A stretch of 51,788 nucleotides of DNA, from positions 1 to 51,788 of the forward strand of contig JAJZCB010000014.1 of NCBI GenBank assembly GCA_021846285.1, given 5' to 3'. Each line of letters starts with the position of its first letter. Positions within the stretch are counted from its first letter, which is position 1. The notes under the pieces are model-generated. The model worked only from the letters and a program-made list of their open reading frames with translations, was not told the origin of the DNA and did no database searches. The position numbers were made by a program, and so were the translations under genes. This document shows, one piece after another, positions 42,764-50,653 of this stretch. Source of the DNA: Bacillota bacterium (lineage in GTDB: Bacteria; Bacillota; Bacilli; Alicyclobacillales; SLC66).

Positions 42764-42898
42764 TCAACTCATCATTTGCGTCAGAAACGGGGCGGCGAGC
42801 GCCCCCGCCATCGAGAGCGTCCACGCTTGCCTCTGCTGACGGATGGACGACACGATCAAGCGCTTCACGGAGCGGGTGTCGATCACTCGTTCACTCAT
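42764..42898 (-). CDS. Small ORF (44 aa) coupled to the ABC permease; possibly a truncated gene start
   Basis: The frame starts at ATG 42898, overlapping the stop of the upstream permease by eight bases, and ends at TGA 42766-42764. The peptide has a basic-amphipathic first half (VKRLIVSSIRQQRQAW) and a short hydrophobic part (LSMAGALAAPFL), like the N-terminus of a membrane protein cut off early. GAGG lies about nine bases upstream. It may be the residue of a third gene of the transporter operon lost by deletion, or a genuine small membrane-associated peptide. The remaining bases between here and 42539 hold only the operon promoter and the TTCC repeat. Confidence 0.4.
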   Translation of the reverse strand: MSERVIDTRSVKRLIVSSIRQQRQAWTLSMAGALAAPFLTQMMS

Positions 42899-45392
42899 AA
42901 CGAATCGCCTCAGCAATCCGTAGTCGCCTGAACGTGCCGCCAATCGAGAGGGCGCCGCACCCGGCGATTACGACCGGCACGCCGACCGCAGCGATGGCTA
43001 CGGCGACAGGCGAAAGAAGCAGACTGATCGGAAAACCCGCAGCCGTGATGACCCTCCCGAGCAAGCGCGCGACGACCGCCGCCTCCAACAGCCCGAGCCA
43101 ACACGCCAGCGTCGTGACGATCAGCAGTTCGAGAAACTGTACCTGCGTCATCCACCCGGTGGCCGCCCCGATCGCACGCATCACCGCGCTCTCCTGCACC
43201 CGCGCCGCCACGTTCATCGTTTGCTGGTTCGCCAGTCCCAAGAGCGCGATCAAGGCGACGAACACGGATAGAGACGTGAATACGGCATAGACGGGCCCCA
43301 GTTGCCGCGACTCGGACGCGATGGCCCCAGCCACCGTCACGATCGACGGGTGATCGCCTCGCGCGATGCGCTCCAATGAGCGGCTCGCGGCGGCCGTAGC
43401 GCCAAGCGATGACAGCATCACGTCGTACGTGCGCAAGGGCGATGCGTAGGAGGATGCAAATGCACGCAGGCTCATCAGGATCGTGTCGTTCTCGCCGACC
43501 GGTTGAGCGGGCAACGCCCCGATCACGTGATACACCCCGACGCCATGCGTGGTCGGCAAACGGATGGCCTGCCCAACCCGCCAGCCGAACTGCGACATCA
43601 GAGGTTGTGCGACCACCACGTCACGCGGATCCGCCTGGAGCTGACGCATCGCCTGTGGCCACGAGACCCCGGTCAAGCGGTACGACGTCAGTGGTCCAGC
43701 CGCTGGCAACTGCATGCCTTCGACGCTCACAGGGGCCGACGTGCCAGATGTCTGCAGGTCGAACGCGGCACTCTGCTGCTCATACACGCCGCTGACATCG
43801 CGCAAGCGATTGATCGCAGACTCGGACACCCCGCGATTCGATGCCACGGTCAGGCTCACCGCGCCCCCCAGATACGACTGCGCATCCGCTCGCAGCGCGT
43901 TCCCGACAGCACTGTCAATCCCACTGGTGGACAGGTACACGACGATGGCCACGCCGATCAAAGCGCCGATCGACGCCGCAGCGGGAACGCGTCGACCCAC
44001 ACTGCGCGACGCGATCTTGAGTCGGCCCAACCCGAAGCGGTTCGAGACAGCGGTCAGAATCCGTGTCGACACCCACAGCAATGGGCGGTAGAAGACAAAC
44101 AAGGTCACGACGAGGCACCCATCGGCTGCTGTCCATCGGCCGATCACCGCAAAGACGAGGCTCACGATCAACCCAATGGCCGTGAGAAGAGTCGTGACAA
44201 GCGGAATCCGGTCGGGAGCGATCGCCGCCAGCGGTCCATGGCTGTTGGACAGGATTCGGGCGATCTCAAGCCGCGTCGCCCGACGCGCCGGCGCATACGC
44301 CGCCAGCAATACGGTGGTCAGAGCGATGCAGGCCGGAACGACAAGACTCGTCGCCGTCAGTGGACCAGCCGCACCACCCTGCGCGCCGGACTGATCAATC
44401 GCCTGAAGCACCGGTTGCTGGAGCGCTATCCCGAGCACCAGCCCCAGAACGATCCCAGCCCCGCCTACGAGAAAACTCTGCAGCAGCACCATGCGCAGGA
44501 TGCGCCCCTTGGTCGCCCCGATCGCGCGCAGGGTGGCAAACTCGCCCACCTGTTCCGCCACGGTCACCTGCATCGAATAGAAGATCATCATGCCTGCGAG
44601 GATGAAGATGAGTGCAGCGAGGAAAGTGAGAACCTCGAGCATGATATTTACATTATGAGGCATTCCGATCTGCTCGTCGGCCACCGCCGCCACTGAGAAA
44701 AGTCCGCCCACCTCTTGCTGAATTCGGCTGGCCACCCGGCTCACATCTGCCCCCGGGCGTGTGAGAATCCACACTGCGTCGGTGATCGGCGGTCGACCCA
44801 GCCACGCGTCCACCTCCCCGCGACCCGCAATGGTGTAGTGACGTCCCAACAGTGGCGCGAGCGCCCCTTCCGATCGCCCGATCCCACGAACTGTCGCCTG
44901 CACAGAGCGGCCATCGACCACCAAGTGGACGCGCTCGCCGACGCGGACACCGAGGGTGCGCGCCTCGGACGCGGATAGCACCAGCCCCCGCCCGGACACG
45001 TCGATCTCGCGACCGGAGGGGGAGAAGATGCGCTCGAATCCGCCAAATGTCCGACCGACGCCCAGGATCGTCAGCTGCATGGCGCGCTTGGCACGGCCAA
45101 CAACGGCGGTCTGCACGTTCAGGGCGAGCATGGTCTGTACACCGGGCACACGGGCGATTGCCGCCAGCGTGTGCGCGGGCAGTGAAACCGCGGTGTTCGG
45201 TGCATTCACCGTCACGGTGGCCCGGCCGTAGAACCCCTGCAGCTGGGCGCCCAGCGCTGCCGGAACGGCAATCGCCACCTGCAACACCTCGAACGCCAGA
45301 AACACACCCAAGACCACCCCAATCACCGCTGACGCCATGCGAAACGTGCGTCGTCTCAGGCTGTTCAGACTCCATTTCAAAGCTATCGGCAC
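42891..45392 (-). CDS. FtsX/MacB-type ABC transporter permease (first system)
   Basis: An 833-residue permease with the duplicated FtsX layout: one helix at the N-terminus (MASAVIGVVLGVFLAFEVL), a large extracytoplasmic domain to about residue 250, three helices (VLTFLAALIFILAGMMIFYS onward), a second N-terminal-type helix pair, another external domain (about 500-680) and three last helices. FATLRAIGATKGRIL and AVMRAIGAATGWM are the typical loops contacting the ATPase. GTG at 45392 follows GAGGGGG and lies 13 bases after the ATPase stop. It probably acts as a mechanotransmitter or exporter of lipids or peptides, as in LolCDE/MacB/BceAB relatives. Substrate unknown. GC content is visibly higher than in neighbours, hinting at different ancestry. 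Confidence 0.88.
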   Translation of the reverse strand: MPIALKWSLNSLRRRTFRMASAVIGVVLGVFLAFEVLQVAIAVPAALGAQLQGFYGRATVTVNAPNTAVSLPAHTLAAIARVPGVQTMLALNVQTAVVGRAKRAMQLTILGVGRTFGGFERIFSPSGREIDVSGRGLVLSASEARTLGVRVGERVHLVVDGRSVQATVRGIGRSEGALAPLLGRHYTIAGRGEVDAWLGRPPITDAVWILTRPGADVSRVASRIQQEVGGLFSVAAVADEQIGMPHNVNIMLEVLTFLAALIFILAGMMIFYSMQVTVAEQVGEFATLRAIGATKGRILRMVLLQSFLVGGAGIVLGLVLGIALQQPVLQAIDQSGAQGGAAGPLTATSLVVPACIALTTVLLAAYAPARRATRLEIARILSNSHGPLAAIAPDRIPLVTTLLTAIGLIVSLVFAVIGRWTAADGCLVVTLFVFYRPLLWVSTRILTAVSNRFGLGRLKIASRSVGRRVPAAASIGALIGVAIVVYLSTSGIDSAVGNALRADAQSYLGGAVSLTVASNRGVSESAINRLRDVSGVYEQQSAAFDLQTSGTSAPVSVEGMQLPAAGPLTSYRLTGVSWPQAMRQLQADPRDVVVAQPLMSQFGWRVGQAIRLPTTHGVGVYHVIGALPAQPVGENDTILMSLRAFASSYASPLRTYDVMLSSLGATAAASRSLERIARGDHPSIVTVAGAIASESRQLGPVYAVFTSLSVFVALIALLGLANQQTMNVAARVQESAVMRAIGAATGWMTQVQFLELLIVTTLACWLGLLEAAVVARLLGRVITAAGFPISLLLSPVAVAIAAVGVPVVIAGCGALSIGGTFRRLRIAEAIRYE

Positions 45393-45405
45393 ACCCGGCA
45401 CCCCC

Positions 45406-46098
45406 TCACTGCCTCGCGATCGAACGCGCAAGGGACAGCACGCCGTCCTCCATGCGCCACACCGTATCCGCACGGTCGCAGATCGCGGTATCGTGCGTCA
45501 CAAGCACAATTGTCACCTGCTGATGCTTGTGCAGATCCTCGAACACGCCCAAGACCACGTCCGCAGCCTCCCGGTCCAGATTGCCGGTCGGCTCATCCGC
45601 CAAGATCATCGCAGGACGATTTGCGAGCGCTCGTGCGATGGCCACGCGTTGCTGCTCTCCTCCACTCAGTTGACTCGGAAATGCGCGCGACCGCTGTGAC
45701 AAACCGACCAAATCTAACAGTTCAGAGGCGCGCGTCAGCGCATTCCGACGCGGTAGACGCGCCAACTCCATGGGCAAGCGCACATTTTCAACGGCCGTCA
45801 GTGAATCGATCAGGTGAAAGCTCTGAAAGACGAATCCGAGATTCTGGAGCCGAAAACGGGCGAGGCCGTCATCCTTGAGTTGAGTCACCTCCGTGCCGCA
45901 CAGCCAGAGCGCGCCCGCCTGAAGCGGCTCCATCGTTCCGAGCACCTGCAGCAGCGTACTCTTGCCCGATCCGCTGCGGCCCACTATGACGGCGAACTCG
46001 CCCTGCTCGACCTGCATGGACACGTCGCGCAGGATGTGCCGTCCGGGTTCACTTGGGTATACGTGTGTGATCTTGTCCGCGAGGAGCACTGCAGCCAC
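45406..46098 (-). CDS. ABC transporter ATPase, LolD/MacB type (first system)
   Basis: A 230-residue ATPase: Walker [12 protein letters not shown] at about residues 40-50, Q-loop [18 protein letters not shown], signature [16 protein letters not shown], Walker [13 protein letters not shown], and H-loop VLVTHD. The FQSFHLI and NLD features place it in the LolD/MacB group that pairs with FtsX-like permeases, here the gene 13 bases downstream. The start is GTG at 46098 with AAGGAGG eight bases upstream. The 184-base gap upstream separates it from the second permease and could hold its own promoter. Confidence 0.93.
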   Translation of the reverse strand: MAAVLLADKITHVYPSEPGRHILRDVSMQVEQGEFAVIVGRSGSGKSTLLQVLGTMEPLQAGALWLCGTEVTQLKDDGLARFRLQNLGFVFQSFHLIDSLTAVENVRLPMELARLPRRNALTRASELLDLVGLSQRSRAFPSQLSGGEQQRVAIARALANRPAMILADEPTGNLDREAADVVLGVFEDLHKHQQVTIVLVTHDTAICDRADTVWRMEDGVLSLARSIARQ

Positions 46099-46282
46099 GA
46101 AGCCACCTCCTTACTCTTGCGCAAAGGCACAATATATGATTCTTCTAATCAAACTCATTGTCAAATGTCAGCAACAAAACTCCCGACAAACGTATGAATA
46201 CAACATGCTCAGCGTACAAAAATCTCCGTTTCGTGACGTGACCCTATGAGGAAAACATCACGTACGGTTTGATGAGGAGGGT
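46099..46282. other. Gap between the two ABC systems
   Basis: No gene is recognised. On the minus strand it contains TTGACA (46174-46169 region) and TATATT, but 22 bases apart, which is too far for a standard promoter. It also holds an inverted repeat (ACGTGA, 16 bases, TCACGT) near 46237-46264. It may hold regulated expression signals for the downstream ATPase-permease pair. Confidence 0.3.
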
Positions 46283-48844
46283 TCATTGATCACTTAACAC
46301 ACCGATAATTTCCTGACGGGCTGCCCACGCCGCAGCCGACCAGCTAGCCAGCAGTCCCAGCAGAGGACTCAGGAGAACACTGCCACAGAGCGTCGGGATC
46401 AACAGCCAGACTCCGCTCGGATGGCCCACCGCCATCAGCGCCAGATAGGCAAGCGCGCCACCTGCAACCGTACCGGCGAGACCTCCGAGAGTGGAGATCA
46501 TCATGCCTTCTGCGAGTATCAAACGGATGAGGCGCCCCTTTGTCATGCCGATCGCCCGCAAGGTGGCGAGTTCCCGAAATCGCATCCTGACTGCACTCGC
46601 GGTATGGTTCATCAGGACAATGGCGGCGATGACGGTGATGGTGAGGATCGTGATGCCGAGGACAATGCCAAACAACAGAACGGCCTCTTGCGCCTTTTGC
46701 TTCTCATTCAGTTTGTTGATCAGTTCCACATTTTGATACTGCGGATTCCGCAGGAGTCCCCGCAAGGTTTGGAGGACCTCACCCGTGTTGCCGGTGGTGA
46801 CGTTGATCTGGATGTTTTGCAGGTCGCGCACAGAAAAATCACGCGCCATCACGGCCGGACTGGTGTATAGAAAGGGGGCCCCAAACGGAATTGTGGTCCC
46901 TTTAATAATGCCCGCTACTTGGAGGTTGGTTGTCCTGCCTGTCAGGGGGTTTTTGAAACTCACGTTGTCTCCGACTTTGAATCCTAGTACGTTCGCTGCT
47001 GATGCCGTCAGTACGACCCCGTTGTGCGCAAGCCGCCTGGAGTCAATGTTGCCTGCAACGACGCGAAAATGATCTATGCGTTTATCCGTTTGCAGATCAG
47101 TACCTTGTAAAGAACGGATTGCCGAGTAAAAATTAATCCCGGAGTTTTTACGCGGCGCATTGATCACTTGCGCAAAAGCACCCGTCGTGAATTCCTCATA
47201 GTCAATCCCCTTCAAACGCCCCACCTGGGTTGCCAATGCTGGGGAAAATCCGCCCAACGAGTTCAGTGTGATATCGTGCGGGAAATTGGAAGAAACCACC
47301 GCTGTTTCCGCTGCCTCCGCGGCGTGCAGGAGCAGTATGCCGGCATTGGCGATCAAGATGGTCAGCATGAGGGCTCCCACACAAAGCGCGCTTTTGCTCC
47401 TGTGTCGAACGATGTTACGACTCGCCATCAGGATTTGCGATCCAAACAGATGCCGCAGGAACTTCGAAGACAGCCAGGCCGAGCCCTGCAACAACGAAGG
47501 AATCCAGACATATACACCGACCACAAATCCCAAGCCGCCAACCACATACAGCACTGGATGGAACCGCAGGATGTGCGTCAATACGACCAGCAGCAGACTG
47601 AGAAGGATCAAGGAGGGCGCAACTATCGCCGAAACCAGATCATCTTCCTGATCGTCGGAAGGTTCCGCGCTGCGGTATGCCTCGATTGGTGACAGACATC
47701 TCACCTGCCTTGCGGGAATCAACCCGGCCGCAGACATGACCGCTATACCGGAAAGGGCAATCCACCCGAGCGGCTGCCACGATATGATTAAGTCAATCAT
47801 CTGTACATGGAACATCTGTACCGATATCGTCTTGATCACAAGTGACAGGCCGATGCCGAGAGCCAGTCCTGCCAGCGTGGAGAGAACGCTGTATAGTAAT
47901 GACTCGATTAGGACGAGCCCTGTCAACTGGCGACCGTTTACGCCGAGCAACCGCAGCAGCGCATACTCCTTACGCCGCTCCTGCAAGGAGATCTGCAGCG
48001 TACTGATGACGATGTAGATCGACGCGACGATGGATGTGACGGATAACCCTTTTAGGAGGGGAAGAAAAGCTGCTATGTAGTTCGTTGCATTTCCCAAAGC
48101 GCCCAATTGACCCTTGGTATAGATCGTGATGGTTCGCCCCATCCTGTGCGCCCATCTGTAAAGCGTATTGGTAAAGGTATTGAGTGCTAGACTTCTTCTA
48201 TTCTCGCTCAGATTAGGACGCAGCTTCATGACGATGCCTGTCGCCTGTTTGATTCCTGTTATCTTTTGCAGCCAGGCGTAATCATAGACGGCTATCCCAA
48301 AATTCTTCTGCGAGTCTGACGACAGTTCCCCTGATACTGTGAGGTTGACCAGGCCTCTGTGGGGAAATGACAGCTGGATTGCTGAGCCGATATGCAGGTG
48401 GTGCCGCGACATGATACCCGGGGACAGTGCCACTTCGTGGGGCAGAGGGAAGCGGCCTTGCGCAATATCATAGTTTTTCAATTGCCTGGAGAGATAAGAG
48501 TCAGTCAACCCGACATCATACAGAGAATCGGAAAAGTAGCGCGGCAACCGGTTCTGGTAAGGGTACAGGATCGGCTGTAGCGCCTCGACTCCTTGTATAT
48601 CCTTTAGCTGGTCGAGTTCTTGGTTTGTCAACCCTTGGCCATCCGTCTGAAAATAGGCCAACACGTCATAATTTCCGTACTTCTGCCGCTGCATGGCATC
48701 GTAAGATTGGTTCAAGGACGTAAATACAATCTGCACAGCGGTCACCAGCAGAATCCCGAGAGAAATGCCCAAGATGGAGAAAAACGTCCGTCCCTTCCTC
48801 GCCGCGAAGAATCGAATGCCCAACTTCCACACGAACGCGTTCAC
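46283..48844 (-). CDS. FtsX/MacB-type ABC transporter permease (second system)
   Basis: An 853-residue permease with the same duplicated plan as the other one: ARKGRTFFSILGISLGILLV as first helix, external domain to about 250, helix trio, the loop KEYALLRLLGVNGRQLTG, second half starting ASRNIVRHRSKSALCVG, second external domain, and FRELATLRAIGMTKGRLI near the last three helices. GTG at 48844 overlaps the ATPase stop (GTGA) with GGAGG ten bases upstream, so both are coupled. Sequence similarity to the first permease is low apart from the FtsX loops, so this is a separate system rather than a recent copy. Confidence 0.9.
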   Translation of the reverse strand: MNAFVWKLGIRFFAARKGRTFFSILGISLGILLVTAVQIVFTSLNQSYDAMQRQKYGNYDVLAYFQTDGQGLTNQELDQLKDIQGVEALQPILYPYQNRLPRYFSDSLYDVGLTDSYLSRQLKNYDIAQGRFPLPHEVALSPGIMSRHHLHIGSAIQLSFPHRGLVNLTVSGELSSDSQKNFGIAVYDYAWLQKITGIKQATGIVMKLRPNLSENRRSLALNTFTNTLYRWAHRMGRTITIYTKGQLGALGNATNYIAAFLPLLKGLSVTSIVASIYIVISTLQISLQERRKEYALLRLLGVNGRQLTGLVLIESLLYSVLSTLAGLALGIGLSLVIKTISVQMFHVQMIDLIISWQPLGWIALSGIAVMSAAGLIPARQVRCLSPIEAYRSAEPSDDQEDDLVSAIVAPSLILLSLLLVVLTHILRFHPVLYVVGGLGFVVGVYVWIPSLLQGSAWLSSKFLRHLFGSQILMASRNIVRHRSKSALCVGALMLTILIANAGILLLHAAEAAETAVVSSNFPHDITLNSLGGFSPALATQVGRLKGIDYEEFTTGAFAQVINAPRKNSGINFYSAIRSLQGTDLQTDKRIDHFRVVAGNIDSRRLAHNGVVLTASAANVLGFKVGDNVSFKNPLTGRTTNLQVAGIIKGTTIPFGAPFLYTSPAVMARDFSVRDLQNIQINVTTGNTGEVLQTLRGLLRNPQYQNVELINKLNEKQKAQEAVLLFGIVLGITILTITVIAAIVLMNHTASAVRMRFRELATLRAIGMTKGRLIRLILAEGMMISTLGGLAGTVAGGALAYLALMAVGHPSGVWLLIPTLCGSVLLSPLLGLLASWSAAAWAARQEIIGVLSDQ

Positions 48845-49608
48845 GCCATCAGTGCCTCCCATTCCTGCTGGATCACTCTTCCAAAGGCGAACGGGGTTCC
48901 GTCGGCCTGCGCAGAAGAAGGATTTCCAATATCACCCACAACCTCTCCATCTCGCAGGAAGATTACACGATTCGCGTACGCGGCCACTCGCGGATCATGC
49001 GTCACGAGAACGAGTGAATGCGGCTGCGGTTCCCTGCAGGCATCTCTCAGCAGTTGCAGGACGTCCATGGCAGTCTTGGTATCCAGATTCCCGGTGGGTT
49101 CATCAGCCACTAGGATAGGCGGATCCGGTAACAGAGCCCGGGCAATTGCTACCCGCTGCTGCTGTCCGCCGGACAGCTCTTTCGGGCGTTTGTGCATGTG
49201 ATCGGCAAGACCCATACGGGACAGAAGCCACGTGGCGCGTTCTCGAAAGGCTGACTCCTTGTGGCCGGCCATCAGCATGGGCAAACTCACATTCTCATAG
49301 GCGGAAAGGACGGGTATGAGGTTAAAAAACTGGAATACGAACCCGATCATCTTGCCGCGCAACCTCGTCAGTTCCTCATCGTTGCAGTTCTTCAAATCCA
49401 CATCGCAAATAGTTACCCTGCCGTCCGTAGCCCTCTCGAGCCCAGATAACATGTGAAGCAGAGTTGATTTTCCAGAACCGCTCGGCCCCATAACCGCTAT
49501 GAACTCCCCAAGCTTAACCTGGAGATCGACCCCCTTTACGGCGTGAAACGCTTCCCCTCCAGTTTGAAACGTCTTGCTCAGCCGCTCAGCTTGCAGAACC
49601 ACGTTCAC
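48841..49608 (-). CDS. ABC transporter ATPase, LolD/MacB type (second system)
   Basis: A 255-residue ATPase: Walker [33 protein letters not shown], signature [16 protein letters not shown], Walker [22 protein letters not shown]-loop LVLVTHDPRVAAYA. It pairs with the permease that overlaps its stop codon. The start is GTG at 49608 behind GGAGGAATCC; it overlaps the end of the small membrane-protein gene by 23 bases. The gene carries a C-terminal extension of about 25 residues beyond the usual domain. Confidence 0.93.
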   Translation of the reverse strand: MNVVLQAERLSKTFQTGGEAFHAVKGVDLQVKLGEFIAVMGPSGSGKSTLLHMLSGLERATDGRVTICDVDLKNCNDEELTRLRGKMIGFVFQFFNLIPVLSAYENVSLPMLMAGHKESAFRERATWLLSRMGLADHMHKRPKELSGGQQQRVAIARALLPDPPILVADEPTGNLDTKTAMDVLQLLRDACREPQPHSLVLVTHDPRVAAYANRVIFLRDGEVVGDIGNPSSAQADGTPFAFGRVIQQEWEALMA

Positions 49609-49879
49609 GGGGATTCCTCCGCTTTCTTTTAATAATGGCGCGTGCCGAGGAGATAATGAGTCCTATGACCGATACGATCATAACAAAAAAAGATATAAAC
49701 AAACCCCACGAATAATCAGTCATCAAATAGGCTGCCGAATTTCTTTCGTCAATGCTAGCCATGGTTGTAACAGGATGACTCATCGCCAAATTGTAATAAT
49801 GGGCGCTCATGTGCTGGCAATAAAGTATCGAAGAGATTGACAAGACGGCAAGCGCTAGGAACGTCACTCTGGTCTTCAT
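49586..49879 (-). CDS. Small membrane protein with two predicted helices
   Basis: A 97-residue unrecognised protein. Helix one is at the N-terminus (VTFLALAVLSISSILYC), a loop of about 30 residues follows, then helix two (GLFISFFVMIVSVIGLIIS) and a strongly basic tail (IIKRKRRNPRERG). The ATG at 49879 has AGGAGG nine bases upstream; that site lies in the last codons of an ABC exporter remnant. The gene overlaps the ATPase by 23 bases, so it is an operon member and may be an accessory subunit of the second ABC system. No family match can be claimed. Confidence 0.65.
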   Translation of the reverse strand: MKTRVTFLALAVLSISSILYCQHMSAHYYNLAMSHPVTTMASIDERNSAAYLMTDYSWGLFISFFVMIVSVIGLIISSARAIIKRKRRNPRERGSAS

Positions 49880-49882
49880 TGA

Positions 49883-50065
49883 TTAAAGCCTCCTGGTCGC
49901 ATATTCCCCATTCAGGTTTAACAATTCCAAATGAGTGCCGCTTTCTGCAATTTTTCCATCCTTCATCAACAAGATCAGATCAGCCTCAGGACAAATCCCC
50001 AATCTGTGGGTTATGAAAATAGCAGTTTTATGAATAGTGAAATATTCATTCTGCAAAAGGCATAC
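49883..50065 (-). pseudogene. C-terminal tail of a lost ABC exporter
   Basis: An open stretch of 60 codons reads AIFITHRLGICPEADLILLM, KDGKIAESGTHLELL and NLNGEYATRRL, then stops. This is the H-loop and end of the ATPase domain of a half-size ABC exporter. It has no start and begins directly after the stop of the zinc-ribbon gene, so everything upstream (about 500 residues) is gone. Confidence 0.8.
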
Positions 50066-50374
50066 TTAATACTTAATCTTCCTTTCGATCAATACCCACG
50101 ATAGAAATCGAATTACTGGAGTGAACAGAGCAATAATTATCCATACCAATGAACGATATCTCATAAACAGTAATGCACACGCAATTATTGCAACGATCAT
50201 TACAAATACTGTGGCCTGGCTGTTAATTGGAGTGCGCACCCCGCTAAGCGTTTTCTGATTACTCATATAGCAATCAGAACATAATCCATGGATTCCACTC
50301 ATGGACAAGTACGTGTACAGATCATCGCGCTCAGCGATTGTTTTACCGCATTCGTGACACAGCACATCTCGCAT
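50066..50374 (-). CDS. Small zinc-ribbon-like membrane protein
   Basis: A 102-residue protein starting MRDVLCHECGK, with a second CSDCYMS pair that completes a four-cysteine zinc-ribbon-like motif, then two helices (TVFVMIVAIIACALLFM; SLVWIIIALFTPVIRFL) and a basic end. ATG at 50374 follows GGGGGA six bases upstream. The cysteine knuckle probably faces the cytoplasm. Function unknown. It replaces the front of the ABC exporter whose tail follows in frame. Confidence 0.65.
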   Translation of the reverse strand: MRDVLCHECGKTIAERDDLYTYLSMSGIHGLCSDCYMSNQKTLSGVRTPINSQATVFVMIVAIIACALLFMRYRSLVWIIIALFTPVIRFLSWVLIERKIKY

Positions 50375-50421
50375 GAGTATCCCCCATTTCAATTACTCTT
50401 TAATACTTAACACACTAGCCG

Positions 50422-50427
50422 ATTATA
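50422..50427 (-). promoter_or_regulatory. -10 element upstream of the zinc-ribbon gene
   Basis: A perfect minus-strand TATAAT lies about 50 bases upstream of the start. No good -35 is visible. Confidence 0.4.
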
Positions 50428-50540
50428 GCTCAATATTCTGAAATAAAACACATTGCGCACTCTGTAACACGCCGTATTAGCTCGAAGAAGCCTTCAACTT
50501 TGCCTGTTTTCCGTATTGCTTAGTAATCGAATCTGTCGAA

Positions 50541-50589
50541 TTGATCATAACATCAAAAAAGGACTATATTGTGACTAACTGCTAGTTAG
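50541..50589 (+). promoter_or_regulatory. Promoter and palindromic operator of the XRE-TPR regulator
   Basis: TTGATC (50541-50546), an 18-base spacer and TATATT (50565-50570) form the promoter. A perfect palindrome CTAACT-GCT-AGTTAG occupies 50575-50589, at the transcription start, well placed for autorepression. A further CTAGC-like half site follows near 50612. Confidence 0.55.
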
Positions 50590-50653
50590 CACAGCTTACC
50601 ACTAGCTATCATTTTCGACATATTCATATCCATTCTAGGGGTGGGAATCCGTG

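Noticed and set aside
42615-42824. Minus-strand ORF including a Cys-rich peptide starting MYCPPKF
   Set aside because: The ribosome site is too close to the internal ATG, and the frame ends inside the EAL-operon promoter; considered chance.
42618-42839. 73-codon plus-strand ORF with a hydrophobic part
   Set aside because: No ribosome site, overlaps the promoter of the EAL operon and the coupled 44-codon ORF; probably chance.
43503-44696. 397-codon plus-strand open frame
   Set aside because: It is the reverse complement of the GC-rich ABC permease gene and is rich in Arg, His, Gln and Pro with no domain.
46120-46180. TTGACA and TATATT upstream of the first ABC ATPase as a promoter
   Set aside because: The spacing of 22 bases is outside the usual range, including that of MerR-type promoters.
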